Shown: piece by piece, positions 51,292-60,259 of the stretch
Numbering within the stretch: the stretch's first letter is position 1
Layout: each line of letters opens with the position of its first letter
Assembly (NCBI RefSeq): GCF_000341225.1
Contig: NZ_ANAC01000011.1
Location: forward strand, 248,001-312,000
DNA length: 64,000 bases
Direction: 5' to 3'
Source: Nocardiopsis alba DSM 43377
GTDB lineage: Bacteria; Actinomycetota; Actinomycetes; Streptosporangiales; Streptosporangiaceae
Position numbers and translations under genes: made by a program
Notes under the pieces: generated by a model
The model's database searches: none
Seen by the model: only the letters and a program-made list of their open reading frames with translations
What the model was told of the DNA's origin: nothing

Positions 51292-52899
51292 GTGGCACCG
51301 GCCAACCCCCATCGGCGGGCCAGACGACGCGACGTCGGATGGCTGACCGCCTCACTGGTGACCGTCCCTTTGATCCCCCTCTCCGTGATCGCCTCCGCCG
51401 CCCCGGCGATGGCGACGGAGCACGCCACGAACGAGCTCGTGGACGAACTGCGCTCCGACATCGACGCGATCCTGGAGGACCCCGCACTGGAGGGGGCGAC
51501 CTCCGGCGTCGTCGTCACCGACGCGGACAGCGGCGAGGTGCTGTACTCGCGTGACACCGACGCCTCCCTGCTGCCCGCCTCCAACATGAAGCTCTTCGCC
51601 ACCGCCGCGGCCCTGGACGTGCTCGGCCCCGACCACACCTTCGAGACCGAGGTCGTGGCGGAGGAACAGGGCCCGAACGTCCCCGAGCTGTACCTGGTCG
51701 GCGGCGGCGACCCGACGCTGAGCGCCGACGACCTCGACTCCATGGCCGCCGAGGTCGCGGCCTCCGGGGTCACCTCCGTGGGCGACCTGTACGCGGACGA
51801 CACCTGGTTCGACGACGAGCGGCTCGTGGACGACTGGTGGCCCGAGGACGAGCCGTACGCGTACTCGGCCCAGATCTCCGCGCTCACCGTGGCCCACGGC
51901 GACCGCTACGACACCGGGGTGACCGAGGTGACCGTCACCGCCGGAGGTGAGGGAGAGCCCGTCGAGGTGGCCCCCGGCGCCGCCGAAGGGTACGTGGAGG
52001 TCGACAACCGGGCGGTCACGGGACCGGCCGGCGGTGGGAACACCCTCTCGATCGACCGCCCGGTGGGCACCAACACCATCACGGTGACCGGGACCCTGCC
52101 GGCCGACGCCGCCCCCTCGGTGGCGCTGCGCACCGTGGACGAACCGGCGGGCATGGCCGGCCACGTGTTCGCCCGCGCGCTGGAGGAGAACGGCGTCACG
52201 GTCGAAGGGGAGATCGCCCAAGGCGAGGTCCCCGCCGAGTGGGACGACCCCGGCGTGGTCGCCGAGCACACCTCCATGCCGCTGGAAGAGGTGCTCGTCC
52301 CCCTGATGAAGTTCAGCAACAACGGCCACACGGAGATGCTGATCAAGAGCATCGGTCGCCACACCGCCGACGAGGGCACGTGGGCGGCCGGGCTGGCCGG
52401 GATGGACGAGGCGCTGCGCGGGATCGGCGTCGACACCTCCGGCCTCGTGCTCAACGACGGTTCGGGGCTCTCCAGGACCGACCGCGTCACCGCGGGGACC
52501 GTGGTCGAGCTGCTCGACCGGGTCCAGGACGCTCCGTGGTACGAGGTCTGGCACCACTCCCTGCCGGTGGCCGGGGACGAGGACCCGTTCGTGGGCGGGA
52601 CCCTGGCCTCGCGGATGCGCGGCACGCCGGCCGAAGGGGTCGCCCAGGGCAAGACCGGCACCATGAGCGGGGTGAGCGCCCTGTCCGGCTACGTCCAAGG
52701 GCCGGACGGCGGCGAGCTGTACTTCAGCGTGGTCAACAACGGTCACGCCGGGTCGGCGCCCCTCCACGTCCAGGACGCGATCGTCGTGCGCCTGGCCGAG
52801 TACCTGGGCCATGACGGGGCACGGGCGGCCACCCTCCGGCAGGACGTCCCCGTGACGGTCGGCGGAGACCTGGAATGCTCCTGGGAAGCCGCCTGTTAA
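51292..52899 (+). CDS. dacB: D-alanyl-D-alanine carboxypeptidase/endopeptidase (PBP4, DacB type)
   Basis: A 535-residue exported class C penicillin-binding protein that trims or cleaves peptidoglycan peptides. The N-terminus is basic (H-R-R-A-R-R-R) with a hydrophobic signal to about residue 42. Active-site motifs are S-N-M-K (Ser97, Lys100), S-N-N in K-F-S-N-N-G-H-T-E, and K-T-G in G-K-T-G-T-M-S. The large insertion between the first two motifs is typical for PBP4. GTG at 51292 has AAGGAG six bases upstream. A hairpin terminator follows. Confidence 0.93.
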   Translation: MAPANPHRRARRRDVGWLTASLVTVPLIPLSVIASAAPAMATEHATNELVDELRSDIDAILEDPALEGATSGVVVTDADSGEVLYSRDTDASLLPASNMKLFATAAALDVLGPDHTFETEVVAEEQGPNVPELYLVGGGDPTLSADDLDSMAAEVAASGVTSVGDLYADDTWFDDERLVDDWWPEDEPYAYSAQISALTVAHGDRYDTGVTEVTVTAGGEGEPVEVAPGAAEGYVEVDNRAVTGPAGGGNTLSIDRPVGTNTITVTGTLPADAAPSVALRTVDEPAGMAGHVFARALEENGVTVEGEIAQGEVPAEWDDPGVVAEHTSMPLEEVLVPLMKFSNNGHTEMLIKSIGRHTADEGTWAAGLAGMDEALRGIGVDTSGLVLNDGSGLSRTDRVTAGTVVELLDRVQDAPWYEVWHHSLPVAGDEDPFVGGTLASRMRGTPAEGVAQGKTGTMSGVSALSGYVQGPDGGELYFSVVNNGHAGSAPLHVQDAIVVRLAEYLGHDGARAATLRQDVPVTVGGDLECSWEAAC

Positions 52900-52917
52900 C
52901 GGACGAACATCGAGGTG

Positions 52918-52946
52918 AGGGCCCGTCGGTCGAACCGGCGGGCCCT
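52918..52946 (+). terminator. Hairpin after dacB
   Basis: AGGGCCCGTCGGT (52918-52930) and ACCGGCGGGCCCT (52934-52946) pair over 13 bases with one G-U wobble and a three-base loop, 19 bases past the dacB stop. Confidence 0.65.
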
Positions 52947-53082
52947 TCGTGTGCCACTTGTCCACAGGCTGAGAACGCGGGGTACCGTCCCGCCGGAGAA
53001 GCCGGCACTGTTGGGACCCCGACGCGACCCCTCCCGTCGTCCCGCCTCCCCCTTCTCGATCCTCGTCAGTAGGAAAGGCGTC

Positions 53083-55125
53083 ATGGAACCACTGACCGTC
53101 GCCTCGGTCTTCGGCATGATCATCGAACAGGTCGTCTCCCTGGCCGTGCTGGTCCTCGTCCTGTTCGGGCTGGGCAAGATCGCCAGCAGGCTCATGAACG
53201 TGCCGTTCAACCTGCCCCGGCTGGCGTTGGGAGCGCTGTTCGGGGCCCCGGTCGGGGCCGTTGGGGCGATCCTGGCCTACTACGGGTCCCTGGACGTGCT
53301 CACCGGCGACCACCCGATGGACATGGAACAGCCGGGCTCTCTGGCGCTCATGCTCTTCGGCATGGCCGTCGGTTCGATGCTGGCCTTCGTCGCCCTGGAA
53401 CTGCTGCTGCCGCGGGGGACCCGGGTCCGGCCGGTCGCCATGGTCCGGGAGGCCACCGACCTGTTCGGTCGCCTGGGCCGCTACCGGAGGATCGTGTGGA
53501 TCCTGGTCCGGCACGGCCTCGGCGGCTACGTCATCGGCCGCAGGGAAGGGATGGAGGACACCTCGGCCCAGCGCAGGTCGGCCCGCTCCCTGGCCCGGTC
53601 CATGGAGGAGGCCGGGGTGGTGTTCGTCAAGCTCGGGCAGGTGCTGGCCACCCGCAGAGAGCTGCTGCCCGCCGTGTTCATCGAGGAGCTGGGGCGGCTG
53701 CACAGCGAGGCCGCCCGGGTCCCCTACGAGCGGATCCGCGACTGCGTGGAACTGGAACTGGGCCGGGACATCGACGAGGTGTTCGCCGAGTTCGACCCCG
53801 AACCCCTCGCCGCGGCCTCCATCGCCCAGGCCCACGCCGCACGATTGCGCACGGGAGAGGAGGTGGTGGTCAAGGTCCAGCGGCCGGGGATCGGCCCGGT
53901 GGTCCGACGCGACCTCGACATCATCCGCAGACTCGCCAAACGCGTCGACGAGCACACCGACTGGGGACCGGCGATCGGGGTGCGCGACCTCGCCGAAGGG
54001 TTCGGTGAGGCGCTTCTGGAGGAACTCGACTTCGAGGTGGAGGCCGCCAACATCGTCGCGGTCGCCGAGGCGGCGGCCGACTCCCCGGTGCGGATCCCCC
54101 AGGTGTACGAGGCCTACACCAGCCGACGGGTCCTGGTGATGGAACGGCTGCACGGACGCCAGATCGACGGGGTCGAACTGCCGGAGGAACAGGGCGAGGA
54201 GGTGGCCCGGGCGCTCCTGGACTGCCTCTTGGAGCAGATCCTCGCCAGCGGGATCTTCCACGCCGACCCGCACCCGGGCAACATCCTGCTGCTCGACGAC
54301 GGCGGGGTGGGGCTGCTCGACCACGGCTCGGTCGGGCGGCTGGACGCCCAGACCCGCGAGGCGCTCCAGATGATGCTCCTGGCCATCGACCGGGGCGACG
54401 CCGTACTGCTCACCGACACCCTTCTGGACGTGGTGGACGATCCGGGGGAGATCGACGCCGAGCGGTTGCGCCGGTCGCTCGGGCAGTTCATGGCGCGGTA
54501 CCTGCACAGCGGGACCACGACCAGCATGCGCATGTTCACCGAGCTGCTGCTGTTGGTCGCCCGGTTCGGTCTGGTCCTGCCGTCCGAACTGGCGGGGGTG
54601 TTCCGCGCCCTGGCCACCCTGGAGGGGACCCTGGTGTTCCTGGCGCCGGGCTTCGACACCGTCTCCGAGGCCAAACGGTACGCCGGAGCGCACATGTCGG
54701 AGCGGTTGGGCACCGACAACCTGAGAGAGGCCGCCGTCGGCGAACTGCTGGCGCTGATGCCGACGCTGCGCCGACTGCCGCGCCGCTTGGACCGGATCAC
54801 CGATCAACTGCACAAGGGCCGGTTCACCGTGCAGGCGAGGATGTTCGCCCATCCGGAGGACCGGAGACTGCTGCGCTCGGTGGTGCGGCGGGCGGTCATG
54901 ACCGTGTTGGCCGTGGTCACCGGGTTCATGTCGGTGGGGCTGTTCAACGTGACGGAGCGTCCGGGGGTGCGTTGGGAGGAGCTGGCCACGCACACTCAGG
55001 CGCTCAACCTGCTGGCCTGGGTCCTGTTGGCGACCACGGCGATGTTCGTGCTGCGTCTGCTGGTGGACATGGTCCAGGACGGCGCGGAGGGGGCCCGGCG
55101 CCGATCAGACCGGCGCGGAGGGTGA
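53083..55125 (+). CDS. UbiB/ABC1-family kinase-like membrane protein
   Basis: A 680-residue protein with an atypical kinase fold. Three hydrophobic segments near the N-terminus (about 12-38, 45-68, 80-105) and two at the C-terminus (about 607-627 and 643-665) place it in the membrane. Hallmarks are the ABC1 K-L-G-Q motif in V-F-V-K-L-G-Q-V-L near residue 185, the Ala-rich loop A-A-A-S-I-A-Q-A-H near 244-252, the ATP Lys in V-V-V-K-V-Q-R-P-G, and H-A-D-P-H-P-G-N near 393-400. UbiB relatives act as ATPases supporting isoprenoid quinone or lipid metabolism. ATG at 53083 follows AGGAAAGG. Its 3' end overlaps the convergent TetR gene by 21 bases. Confidence 0.88.
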   Translation: MEPLTVASVFGMIIEQVVSLAVLVLVLFGLGKIASRLMNVPFNLPRLALGALFGAPVGAVGAILAYYGSLDVLTGDHPMDMEQPGSLALMLFGMAVGSMLAFVALELLLPRGTRVRPVAMVREATDLFGRLGRYRRIVWILVRHGLGGYVIGRREGMEDTSAQRRSARSLARSMEEAGVVFVKLGQVLATRRELLPAVFIEELGRLHSEAARVPYERIRDCVELELGRDIDEVFAEFDPEPLAAASIAQAHAARLRTGEEVVVKVQRPGIGPVVRRDLDIIRRLAKRVDEHTDWGPAIGVRDLAEGFGEALLEELDFEVEAANIVAVAEAAADSPVRIPQVYEAYTSRRVLVMERLHGRQIDGVELPEEQGEEVARALLDCLLEQILASGIFHADPHPGNILLLDDGGVGLLDHGSVGRLDAQTREALQMMLLAIDRGDAVLLTDTLLDVVDDPGEIDAERLRRSLGQFMARYLHSGTTTSMRMFTELLLLVARFGLVLPSELAGVFRALATLEGTLVFLAPGFDTVSEAKRYAGAHMSERLGTDNLREAAVGELLALMPTLRRLPRRLDRITDQLHKGRFTVQARMFAHPEDRRLLRSVVRRAVMTVLAVVTGFMSVGLFNVTERPGVRWEELATHTQALNLLAWVLLATTAMFVLRLLVDMVQDGAEGARRRSDRRGG

Positions 55126-55728
55126 GGCCGGGGTCGTCCCGGCGTCGCGTTCCCGGTCGATCAGGCGACGCAGCGCCCGGTACACCTCATCGGCGGAGGG
55201 CGGGGGCTCCATGACACAGCAACGGAGGAGATAACCGTCGGAGGCCGCGATCACTCCGGCACGGGCGGCCGGATCGGGCAGGTAGAGCGCGAAGAAGGCG
55301 TCGACGGCGTCGTACCAGCAGTCGACCTGCTCGCCGAGGGCGGGCCGTCTGGCGGCGAGGAGGAAGAGCTCCATCTCGGCGAGCGCGTGGGCCCGGTCGG
55401 GGCCGACGCCCTCGGCGATGAGCGTCGCGAAGCCGCGCAGGGCCTCGTCGGGGTCCTCGGGCAGACCCTCCACCACCGCCACGTAGGCGTTGTTGACCCG
55501 GGTGAGGGCGTCGACGAGGAGGTCGTCGATGGTCGCGTAGTAGTAGGTGACGGTGCTCGGCGGCACCCCGGCCTCGGCGGCCACCCGACGCTGGCTGACC
55601 GCCGTGACGCCCTCGTTCGTGATGACGTCCATGGTGGCGTTCACCAGGAGCCGACGTCGCTGTTCTCCCTTGCGCAGCCGGCCGTCGCTGATGTTCTCCG
55701 GATCATCGGAGGTATATGCGGTGTTCAC
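55105..55728 (-). CDS. TetR-family transcriptional regulator
   Basis: A 207-residue repressor. The N-terminal helix-turn-helix spans residues about 28-70, with V-T-A-V-S-Q-R-R-V-A-A-E-A-G-V-P-P-S-T-V-T-Y-Y in pieces matching the TetR pattern; the rest is a helical ligand-binding domain with Cys-rich L-L-R-C-C. The GTG at 55728 lies 32 bases downstream of the SMR efflux gene on the same strand, so the two form an operon and this protein probably controls the efflux gene and itself. The last codons overlap the UbiB-like gene on the other strand. Confidence 0.85.
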   Translation of the reverse strand: MNTAYTSDDPENISDGRLRKGEQRRRLLVNATMDVITNEGVTAVSQRRVAAEAGVPPSTVTYYYATIDDLLVDALTRVNNAYVAVVEGLPEDPDEALRGFATLIAEGVGPDRAHALAEMELFLLAARRPALGEQVDCWYDAVDAFFALYLPDPAARAGVIAASDGYLLRCCVMEPPPSADEVYRALRRLIDRERDAGTTPASPSAPV

Positions 55729-55759
55729 GGCATCCCATCCTGCCGGAAGGTCGTGGGTC

Positions 55760-56083
55760 TCAGTGCTGTCCTCCCAACTCCAGGGCCATGACCCCGGCGA
55801 GGACGAGGGCGATGCCGCCGATCTGGACCCAGGTGAGCGATTCACCGAAGGCGACGGTTCCGATGATGGCGACGAGGGCGATGCCGATCGCGGCCCACGT
55901 CCCGTACGCGACCCCGAGCGGCATACCTCTATCGAGGGCCTGGGCCAGGGCGTAGAAGGCGCCGATGTATCCGAGGGCCACGATGATCGACGGCACCAGA
56001 CGGGTGAACCCCTCGGAGAGCTTCAGCGAGGTGGTGGCGAGCACCTCAAGGACGATCGCCCCTGCCAGCCACATCCACGGCAT
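55760..56083 (-). CDS. Small multidrug resistance (SMR) efflux protein
   Basis: A 107-residue four-helix membrane protein of the SMR family (EmrE/QacE/SugE). The essential membrane Glu is in I-V-L-E-V-L-A-T-T-S-L-K near residue 13, and the conserved G-x-x-x-Y-A-x-W reads G-V-A-Y-G-T-W near 57-63; W-A-A-I-G follows. It exports cationic drugs or guanidinium-like compounds by proton antiport as a dimer, here possibly a homodimer as no second SMR gene is adjacent. ATG has AAGGAG eight bases upstream. It is followed by its TetR regulator. Confidence 0.92.
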   Translation of the reverse strand: MPWMWLAGAIVLEVLATTSLKLSEGFTRLVPSIIVALGYIGAFYALAQALDRGMPLGVAYGTWAAIGIALVAIIGTVAFGESLTWVQIGGIALVLAGVMALELGGQH

Positions 56084-56411
56084 ATCCGTGCTCCTTCTCG
56101 TTCGATTACCTCAGAGAAACCTGGTCAAGTGAACAACTTTTCGCCCCCAGAAACCTGAGCGAACGAACAAGATTCTATGCGGGGCATCATGGAAGGGCAA
56201 GAGGAGCGGCTTTCGGGTGGCCGGAACCTCACCCCCCGACGGACCGGCCATGTACCCCCTGGCTGTATTCTCGGCGGTTCCGGGCAAGGTGGGCGGACAC
56301 CATCCGATAACCGCACCAGACCGATACGCGAGTTTCCAGAACCTTTTCCGAACTCGTGCATCTAAGCAGGGCGTGGGCCGGGTTCGAGTTCTCAGCTATG
56401 GAGGTTCAGAC
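56084..56411. other. Divergent intergenic region between SMR and L,D-transpeptidase genes
   Basis: A 328-base gap. It contains the promoters of the two divergent units, but no distinct operator palindrome or riboswitch was recognised. The part near the SMR gene is AT-richer (56090-56180). No gene is supported. Confidence 0.35.
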
Positions 56412-57698
56412 GTGACGGGCATGACCCAGTCGGCGATGACGCGCCGGTTCGGTATCGGACTTGTAGCGCTCGCGCTCGCCGCGACCGCCTGTACGTCCAA
56501 TGACGCTGAGACGCAGGGGACCACCGACAGCACGGCCGATCCGGTCGAGCTGAGCATCACCCCCGGCGAAGGCGGCGAGGAGATCGCGCCCAACACCCCC
56601 GTTCGGGTCAACGCCGAGAACGGCACCATCACCGACGTCAAGATCGACCAGGTCGTGCCGGACGAGGAGGGTGAGGACTCCGAGGACGCCGATCTGTACG
56701 AGATGACCGGCACCCTCAACGAGGACGGCACCGAGTGGGTCAGTGACTGGAACCTGCGGCCCGGCGCCGAGATCGTGGTCACCGCCACCGGCGAGAACGA
56801 GGCCGGCGAGGAGGACGAGTTCGCCGCCGAGTTCACCACCCTGGCCGCGACCCCCGGCCAGAGCCTCGAACTGGTCTCCAACTTCCCGAGCTCCGGTGAC
56901 ACCGTCGGCGTCGGGATGCCCATCGTCATCAACTTCGACCTGCCGGTCGCCAACAAGGCCCAGGTCGAGAACTCCATGAACGTGGTCGCCGAGCAGGAGA
57001 TCTCCGGCGCCTGGAACTGGGTCACCGACCAGATGGCGGTCTTCCGCCCCGAGGAGTACTGGGACCCCTACCAGCAGGTCTCCGTCGACCTGAACCTGGC
57101 GGGCGTCGAGGCCTCCGACGGCGTCTACGGCGTGCGCAACTACCAGATCAACTTCGAGATCGGCCGTGAGCTCATCGCGACCATGCACGTGCCCGACCAC
57201 GAGATGGTCGTCGAGATCGACGGTGAGCACGAGCGCACCATCGAGGTGAGCAACGGCGCGGCCAACCGTCGATTCGACACCACCACGACCGGCACGCACG
57301 TCCTCATGGAGCGCTATGAGCAGCTGACCATGGACTCCAGCACCGTGGGCATCCCCTCCGACGCCCCGGGCTCCTATCTGGTGGACGTGCAGTACGCGGT
57401 CCGTACCTCCAACAGCGGTGAGTTCGTCCACGAGGCCTCCTACAACGGCAACATCGGTTCGGCCAACACCTCCAACGGGTGCACCAACCTGCGCATGGAC
57501 GACGCCCGCTGGTTCTTCGACAACACCCTGATGGGCGACATCCTCGACACCACCGGCACCGACCGCGAGTTCGAGTGGGACAACGGCTGGGGTTACTGGC
57601 AGAAGTCCTGGGACGAGTGGATGGAGGGCAGCGTGACCGAGACGCCGCAGACCACCACCTACGGCACCCCGGGCTCCGTCCACGGTGAGGACCTGTAA
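56412..57698 (+). CDS. L,D-transpeptidase lipoprotein with Ig-like domains (YkuD)
   Basis: A 428-residue exported enzyme that forms 3-3 (or lipoprotein) cross-links in peptidoglycan. The signal peptide ends in L-A-A-T-A-C with Cys27 as probable lipid site. Residues about 40-130 and 135-260 are Ig-like beta domains, as in mycobacterial LdtMt2, followed by a YkuD domain. The catalytic region has H-E-A-S-Y-N and S-N-G-C-T-N-L-R, Cys357 being the nucleophile; the usual S-H-G-C has Asn for His. GTG at 56412 is preceded by GGAGG; ATG at 56421 is the alternative. It is strongly acidic. Confidence 0.9.
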   Translation: MTGMTQSAMTRRFGIGLVALALAATACTSNDAETQGTTDSTADPVELSITPGEGGEEIAPNTPVRVNAENGTITDVKIDQVVPDEEGEDSEDADLYEMTGTLNEDGTEWVSDWNLRPGAEIVVTATGENEAGEEDEFAAEFTTLAATPGQSLELVSNFPSSGDTVGVGMPIVINFDLPVANKAQVENSMNVVAEQEISGAWNWVTDQMAVFRPEEYWDPYQQVSVDLNLAGVEASDGVYGVRNYQINFEIGRELIATMHVPDHEMVVEIDGEHERTIEVSNGAANRRFDTTTTGTHVLMERYEQLTMDSSTVGIPSDAPGSYLVDVQYAVRTSNSGEFVHEASYNGNIGSANTSNGCTNLRMDDARWFFDNTLMGDILDTTGTDREFEWDNGWGYWQKSWDEWMEGSVTETPQTTTYGTPGSVHGEDL

Positions 57699-57740
57699 CG
57701 ACCGGATCCCCGGCCCACGGGCCCGGATCGGAACGACGTG

Positions 57741-57776
57741 AGGGGCGTCGCGGTGCCACGGCATCGCGGCGCCCCT
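57741..57776 (+). terminator. Hairpin after the L,D-transpeptidase gene
   Basis: AGGGGCGTCGCGGTGCC (57741-57757) and GGCATCGCGGCGCCCCT (57760-57776) pair over 17 bases with two wobbles, 43 bases past the stop. Confidence 0.6.
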
Positions 57777-57871
57777 TCGCGTGTGCGGGCCCGGCGACCC
57801 GGTTCGTGGCCTCCGCGACGAGTTGACCGAAAACGGCCCTTCCCACACGGACTCCGGGGCAGGATAGGGGA

Positions 57872-58693
57872 GTGGACACCACCGCGATCACCCGGCTCAC
57901 CGGTGCCTGGTACGAGGCCCTGGGCGAGTTGGACGTCACCCCCGCACACGGCGCGCGACTGCATCGAGGGCTCTCCGGACACACGCTCAGCGGGCCCGTG
58001 GTCACCGCGGAGGGGGAACCGGCCTGGTTGCGCGTGGTCACCGCTCCGGAACCGGACTTCGAACGCTGGATGAGCGCCTGGGTCCTGGACGACCTGATCG
58101 GCGACGAGATCCCGCACCCGAGGCTGCTGGTCGACTACACGTCGGTCGCGGGAAGCCCCTTTCACGCCCTGCTCACCGAACGTCTCGGCGGCCGTCCCGT
58201 CTCGTCGACCCGGGCCCTGGAACGGCCGGTCGAACTCGGGGCCCGGTGGTGGCGGGGGTTGCGCGGTTGTCTGGACCGGCTGAGCCGGGTTCCCAGCCCC
58301 TCCGGTCATCGCAGCGTCACCCGGGAGGAGATCCTCGCGATCCCCGAGGTGCTGCCGGAGGCGCGCGGGGTCGATCTGACGGTCCAGGTCTGGGAGAGCG
58401 CCCACGGAGGGCTGCACTGGGCCAACGTGACCGATCCGCTGGGTCTGGTCGATTGGAACGATTGGGGTGTGGCCCCCCGAGGGCTGGACGCCGCCACCCT
58501 GCACGTCTACGCGCTCACCCAGCCTCGGACGGCGGCCCGGGTCCGTACGGTCTTCCGTGACCTTCTCGAAGGCGATCAGGGGCGGATCGCGCACCTGATC
58601 GCCTGTGCGCGGGTCGTCCGAGCCGAGCGCGACGACGCGACCCACGCCCGGCTGGCCCCTCGAGCCCGTTTCCTCGCCCGTTCTCTGCTCTGA
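57872..58693 (+). CDS. APH-fold protein lacking the catalytic Asp (possible pseudokinase)
   Basis: A 273-residue cytosolic protein resembling aminoglycoside phosphotransferase/choline kinase-like proteins. The catalytic-loop region reads A-H-G-G-L-H-W-A-N (residues 177-185), where active members have H-G-D-L-H-x-x-N, so the catalytic Asp is Gly180. The metal-binding L-V-D-W-N-D (192-197) and the G-V-A-P-R-G-L-D segment after it are kept. The N-lobe A-W-L-R-V-V near 51-56 could hold the ATP-binding strand, but a clear Lys is missing. It starts with GTG after AGGGG. It may bind rather than phosphorylate a small molecule. Confidence 0.65.
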   Translation: MDTTAITRLTGAWYEALGELDVTPAHGARLHRGLSGHTLSGPVVTAEGEPAWLRVVTAPEPDFERWMSAWVLDDLIGDEIPHPRLLVDYTSVAGSPFHALLTERLGGRPVSSTRALERPVELGARWWRGLRGCLDRLSRVPSPSGHRSVTREEILAIPEVLPEARGVDLTVQVWESAHGGLHWANVTDPLGLVDWNDWGVAPRGLDAATLHVYALTQPRTAARVRTVFRDLLEGDQGRIAHLIACARVVRAERDDATHARLAPRARFLARSLL

Positions 58694-58785
58694 ACAGGGC
58701 GCGTCTCGACGGGCGTTCGCGCTTTCCGAGGCGCCGCCCCGGGTGTTCACCGTCTCCGCGGGAGATCGACCCGCGGGTGGTGGGT

Positions 58786-59028
58786 TCACCAGGCGCGGAC
58801 ACCGCCGACGGGGGCGGGCAGGTACTCGGGGAGCCAGGTCTGGCTTCCGTCGTTCTCGGTGAAGCGGCGCTGGATCGCGTCGATATCGATGATCGGGTTG
58901 CTGAACACCTCGCGCCAGTCTCCCGCGACGGGTTCCTCCAGGTAGAGGCTGCGCGCGTCGGTGCGCATACGTGCCGCCTGGAGGGTGTGGGAGGTGCCGT
59001 CGTTGAGTCGGATGCGGTAATAGGCCAT
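58786..59028 (-). CDS. Small hypothetical protein
   Basis: An 80-residue soluble protein, mostly beta-strand: Y-Y-R-I-R-L-N-D-G-T at the start, W-R-E-V-F in the middle and V-G-G-V-R-A-W at the end. ATG at 59028 has a clear GAGGAGG site, which supports expression. No family recognised; it sits between the APH-fold gene (convergent) and a non-coding gap. Confidence 0.55.
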   Translation of the reverse strand: MAYYRIRLNDGTSHTLQAARMRTDARSLYLEEPVAGDWREVFSNPIIDIDAIQRRFTENDGSQTWLPEYLPAPVGGVRAW

Positions 59029-59637
59029 AGGAGCCTCCTCGTGGTCCTGGAGGACACGAGGGTGCGGCTCCGTGCCGCGAGTGAGAACGCGGCCGTGGCG
59101 TCGGAGCTCCGTGTCTCTCCGCGTGCCGGAACTCTATGGCGGTGAGGTGCGCTGTAAGGGGTGAACGGCGCGGATCGGCGGTGAAATCAGAGAGAACACT
59201 GGATCGGTAACGGACGAAACGGTCTTACGGGGCTCGTTTCGGCCGGCCGGGTGGCCCGGTCGGTGTCTCCCACCTGGCACGGTGCCGGGATCTTCGGGTG
59301 TGTCGGAGGGTTCCGGAACGCCCGGGATAGGGGACATTACGTCGTAGTAGCGTTGCGGAGACCCCCGGTGAGCGTGGGTCGGCGGGGTGGGAGCCGCGGC
59401 GTGGTCGAGGGCGGGAGGAGCGCCCTCGTGTGCGCGGAGAGGGCGAGGATCGTCCGCGTCGAGGCGGGCCGGTGACGACCGAGTGGGCGGTCGACCGGGT
59501 TCGCGCCTCGCTTCGTGGTGGGTTCGAGTCCTGCCACGGGTGTGCCTTCTGGGTGGTCGCCCGGGCTTGAGGAGTCGGCGATCGGAAGCGCGAAAACAAT
59601 TGAACGCTCAAGTATTCTGTGGGAGGGCGTGGGTCCG
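59029..59637. other. 609-base gap with a degraded tRNA-like element
   Basis: No gene is convincing. Positions about 59468-59542 resemble a tRNA: possible acceptor arms GCCGGTG (59468-59474) and CACGGGT (59535-59541) with one mismatch, a D-arm GACC/GGTC (59477-59480, 59489-59492) and a T-arm GGTTCGAGTCC (59521-59531). The anticodon stem does not pair, so this is at best a tRNA remnant or a chance match. The MarR promoter lies at the right end. Confidence 0.3.
59600..59613 (+). promoter_or_regulatory. Candidate MarR operator upstream of the MarR gene
   Basis: TTGAACGCTCAAGT, near-palindromic TTGA-ACG-CTCAA, lies 25 bases before the MarR start. It shares 11 of 14 bases with the motif upstream of DoxX at 60260-60273, suggesting one regulator binds both. 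Confidence 0.5.
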
Positions 59638-60144
59638 ATGATCGAGACACGATGGCTCGACGGTGAGGAACAGCGGACCTGGCGGACCTTCCTCATGGCC
59701 GTCCATCTGCTGGACGGTGCCCTGGACCGGCAGCTCAGACATGACGCCGGGATACCGCACGCCTACTACCAGATCCTGGCGATGCTCTCCGAGGCCCCTG
59801 AGCGGGAACTGACGATGACCCGGCTGGCGCGACTGCTGCGCTCCTCGCCGAGCCGTCTGTCCCACGCCGCGGCGCGTTTGGAGACGGACGGGATGATCCG
59901 TCGCTTCAAACGTCCGGAGGACCGGCGCACGACGATCGTCGAGATCACGGACTCCGGCATGAAGGCCCTGGAGGAGGCGGCCTTCGGTCACGTGCGGGAG
60001 GTGCGGCGGCTGGTCTTCGACACGCTCACCCATGAGCAGGTCGACCAGCTCCGTGAGATCTCGGAGTCGATGCTGGGCGCGCTCGACCCTCAGGGGGAGG
60101 AGCCCCGGTACCCGGACCCGGAAGATCCTCGGGCCACCGACTGA
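59638..60144 (+). CDS. MarR-family transcriptional regulator
   Basis: A 168-residue winged-helix repressor. The recognition part L-T-M-T-R-L-A-R-L-L-R-S-S-P-S-R-L-S-H is near residues 58-76 and the wing has R-R-F-K-R-P-E-D-R-R-T-T-I-V-E-I-T near 88-104, the MarR D-x-R hallmark. The C-terminal tail is acidic and proline-rich. A TTGA...CTCAA motif overlaps its promoter region and a similar one precedes the DoxX gene, so it likely controls both. The ligand is unknown; an OhrR-type redox Cys is absent. Confidence 0.85.
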   Translation: MIETRWLDGEEQRTWRTFLMAVHLLDGALDRQLRHDAGIPHAYYQILAMLSEAPERELTMTRLARLLRSSPSRLSHAAARLETDGMIRRFKRPEDRRTTIVEITDSGMKALEEAAFGHVREVRRLVFDTLTHEQVDQLREISESMLGALDPQGEEPRYPDPEDPRATD

Positions 60145-60259
60145 ACCTGATTCCGTCGACCGTTCCGACCTGGGCGATCGTGTGGCGTTCTCAACTTATC
60201 CGCACGCACTCTAGGTGTTCGGGCGGATGCGTATTAGCATCTGACTTCCCGGCAAAAGG

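Noticed and set aside
51352..54993. A 1213-codon open frame on the minus strand opposite dacB and the UbiB-like gene
   Set aside because: Its composition (His, Gln, Arg, Gly, Asp-rich) is what the antisense of high-GC genes gives; the plus-strand genes have intact motifs and ribosome sites.
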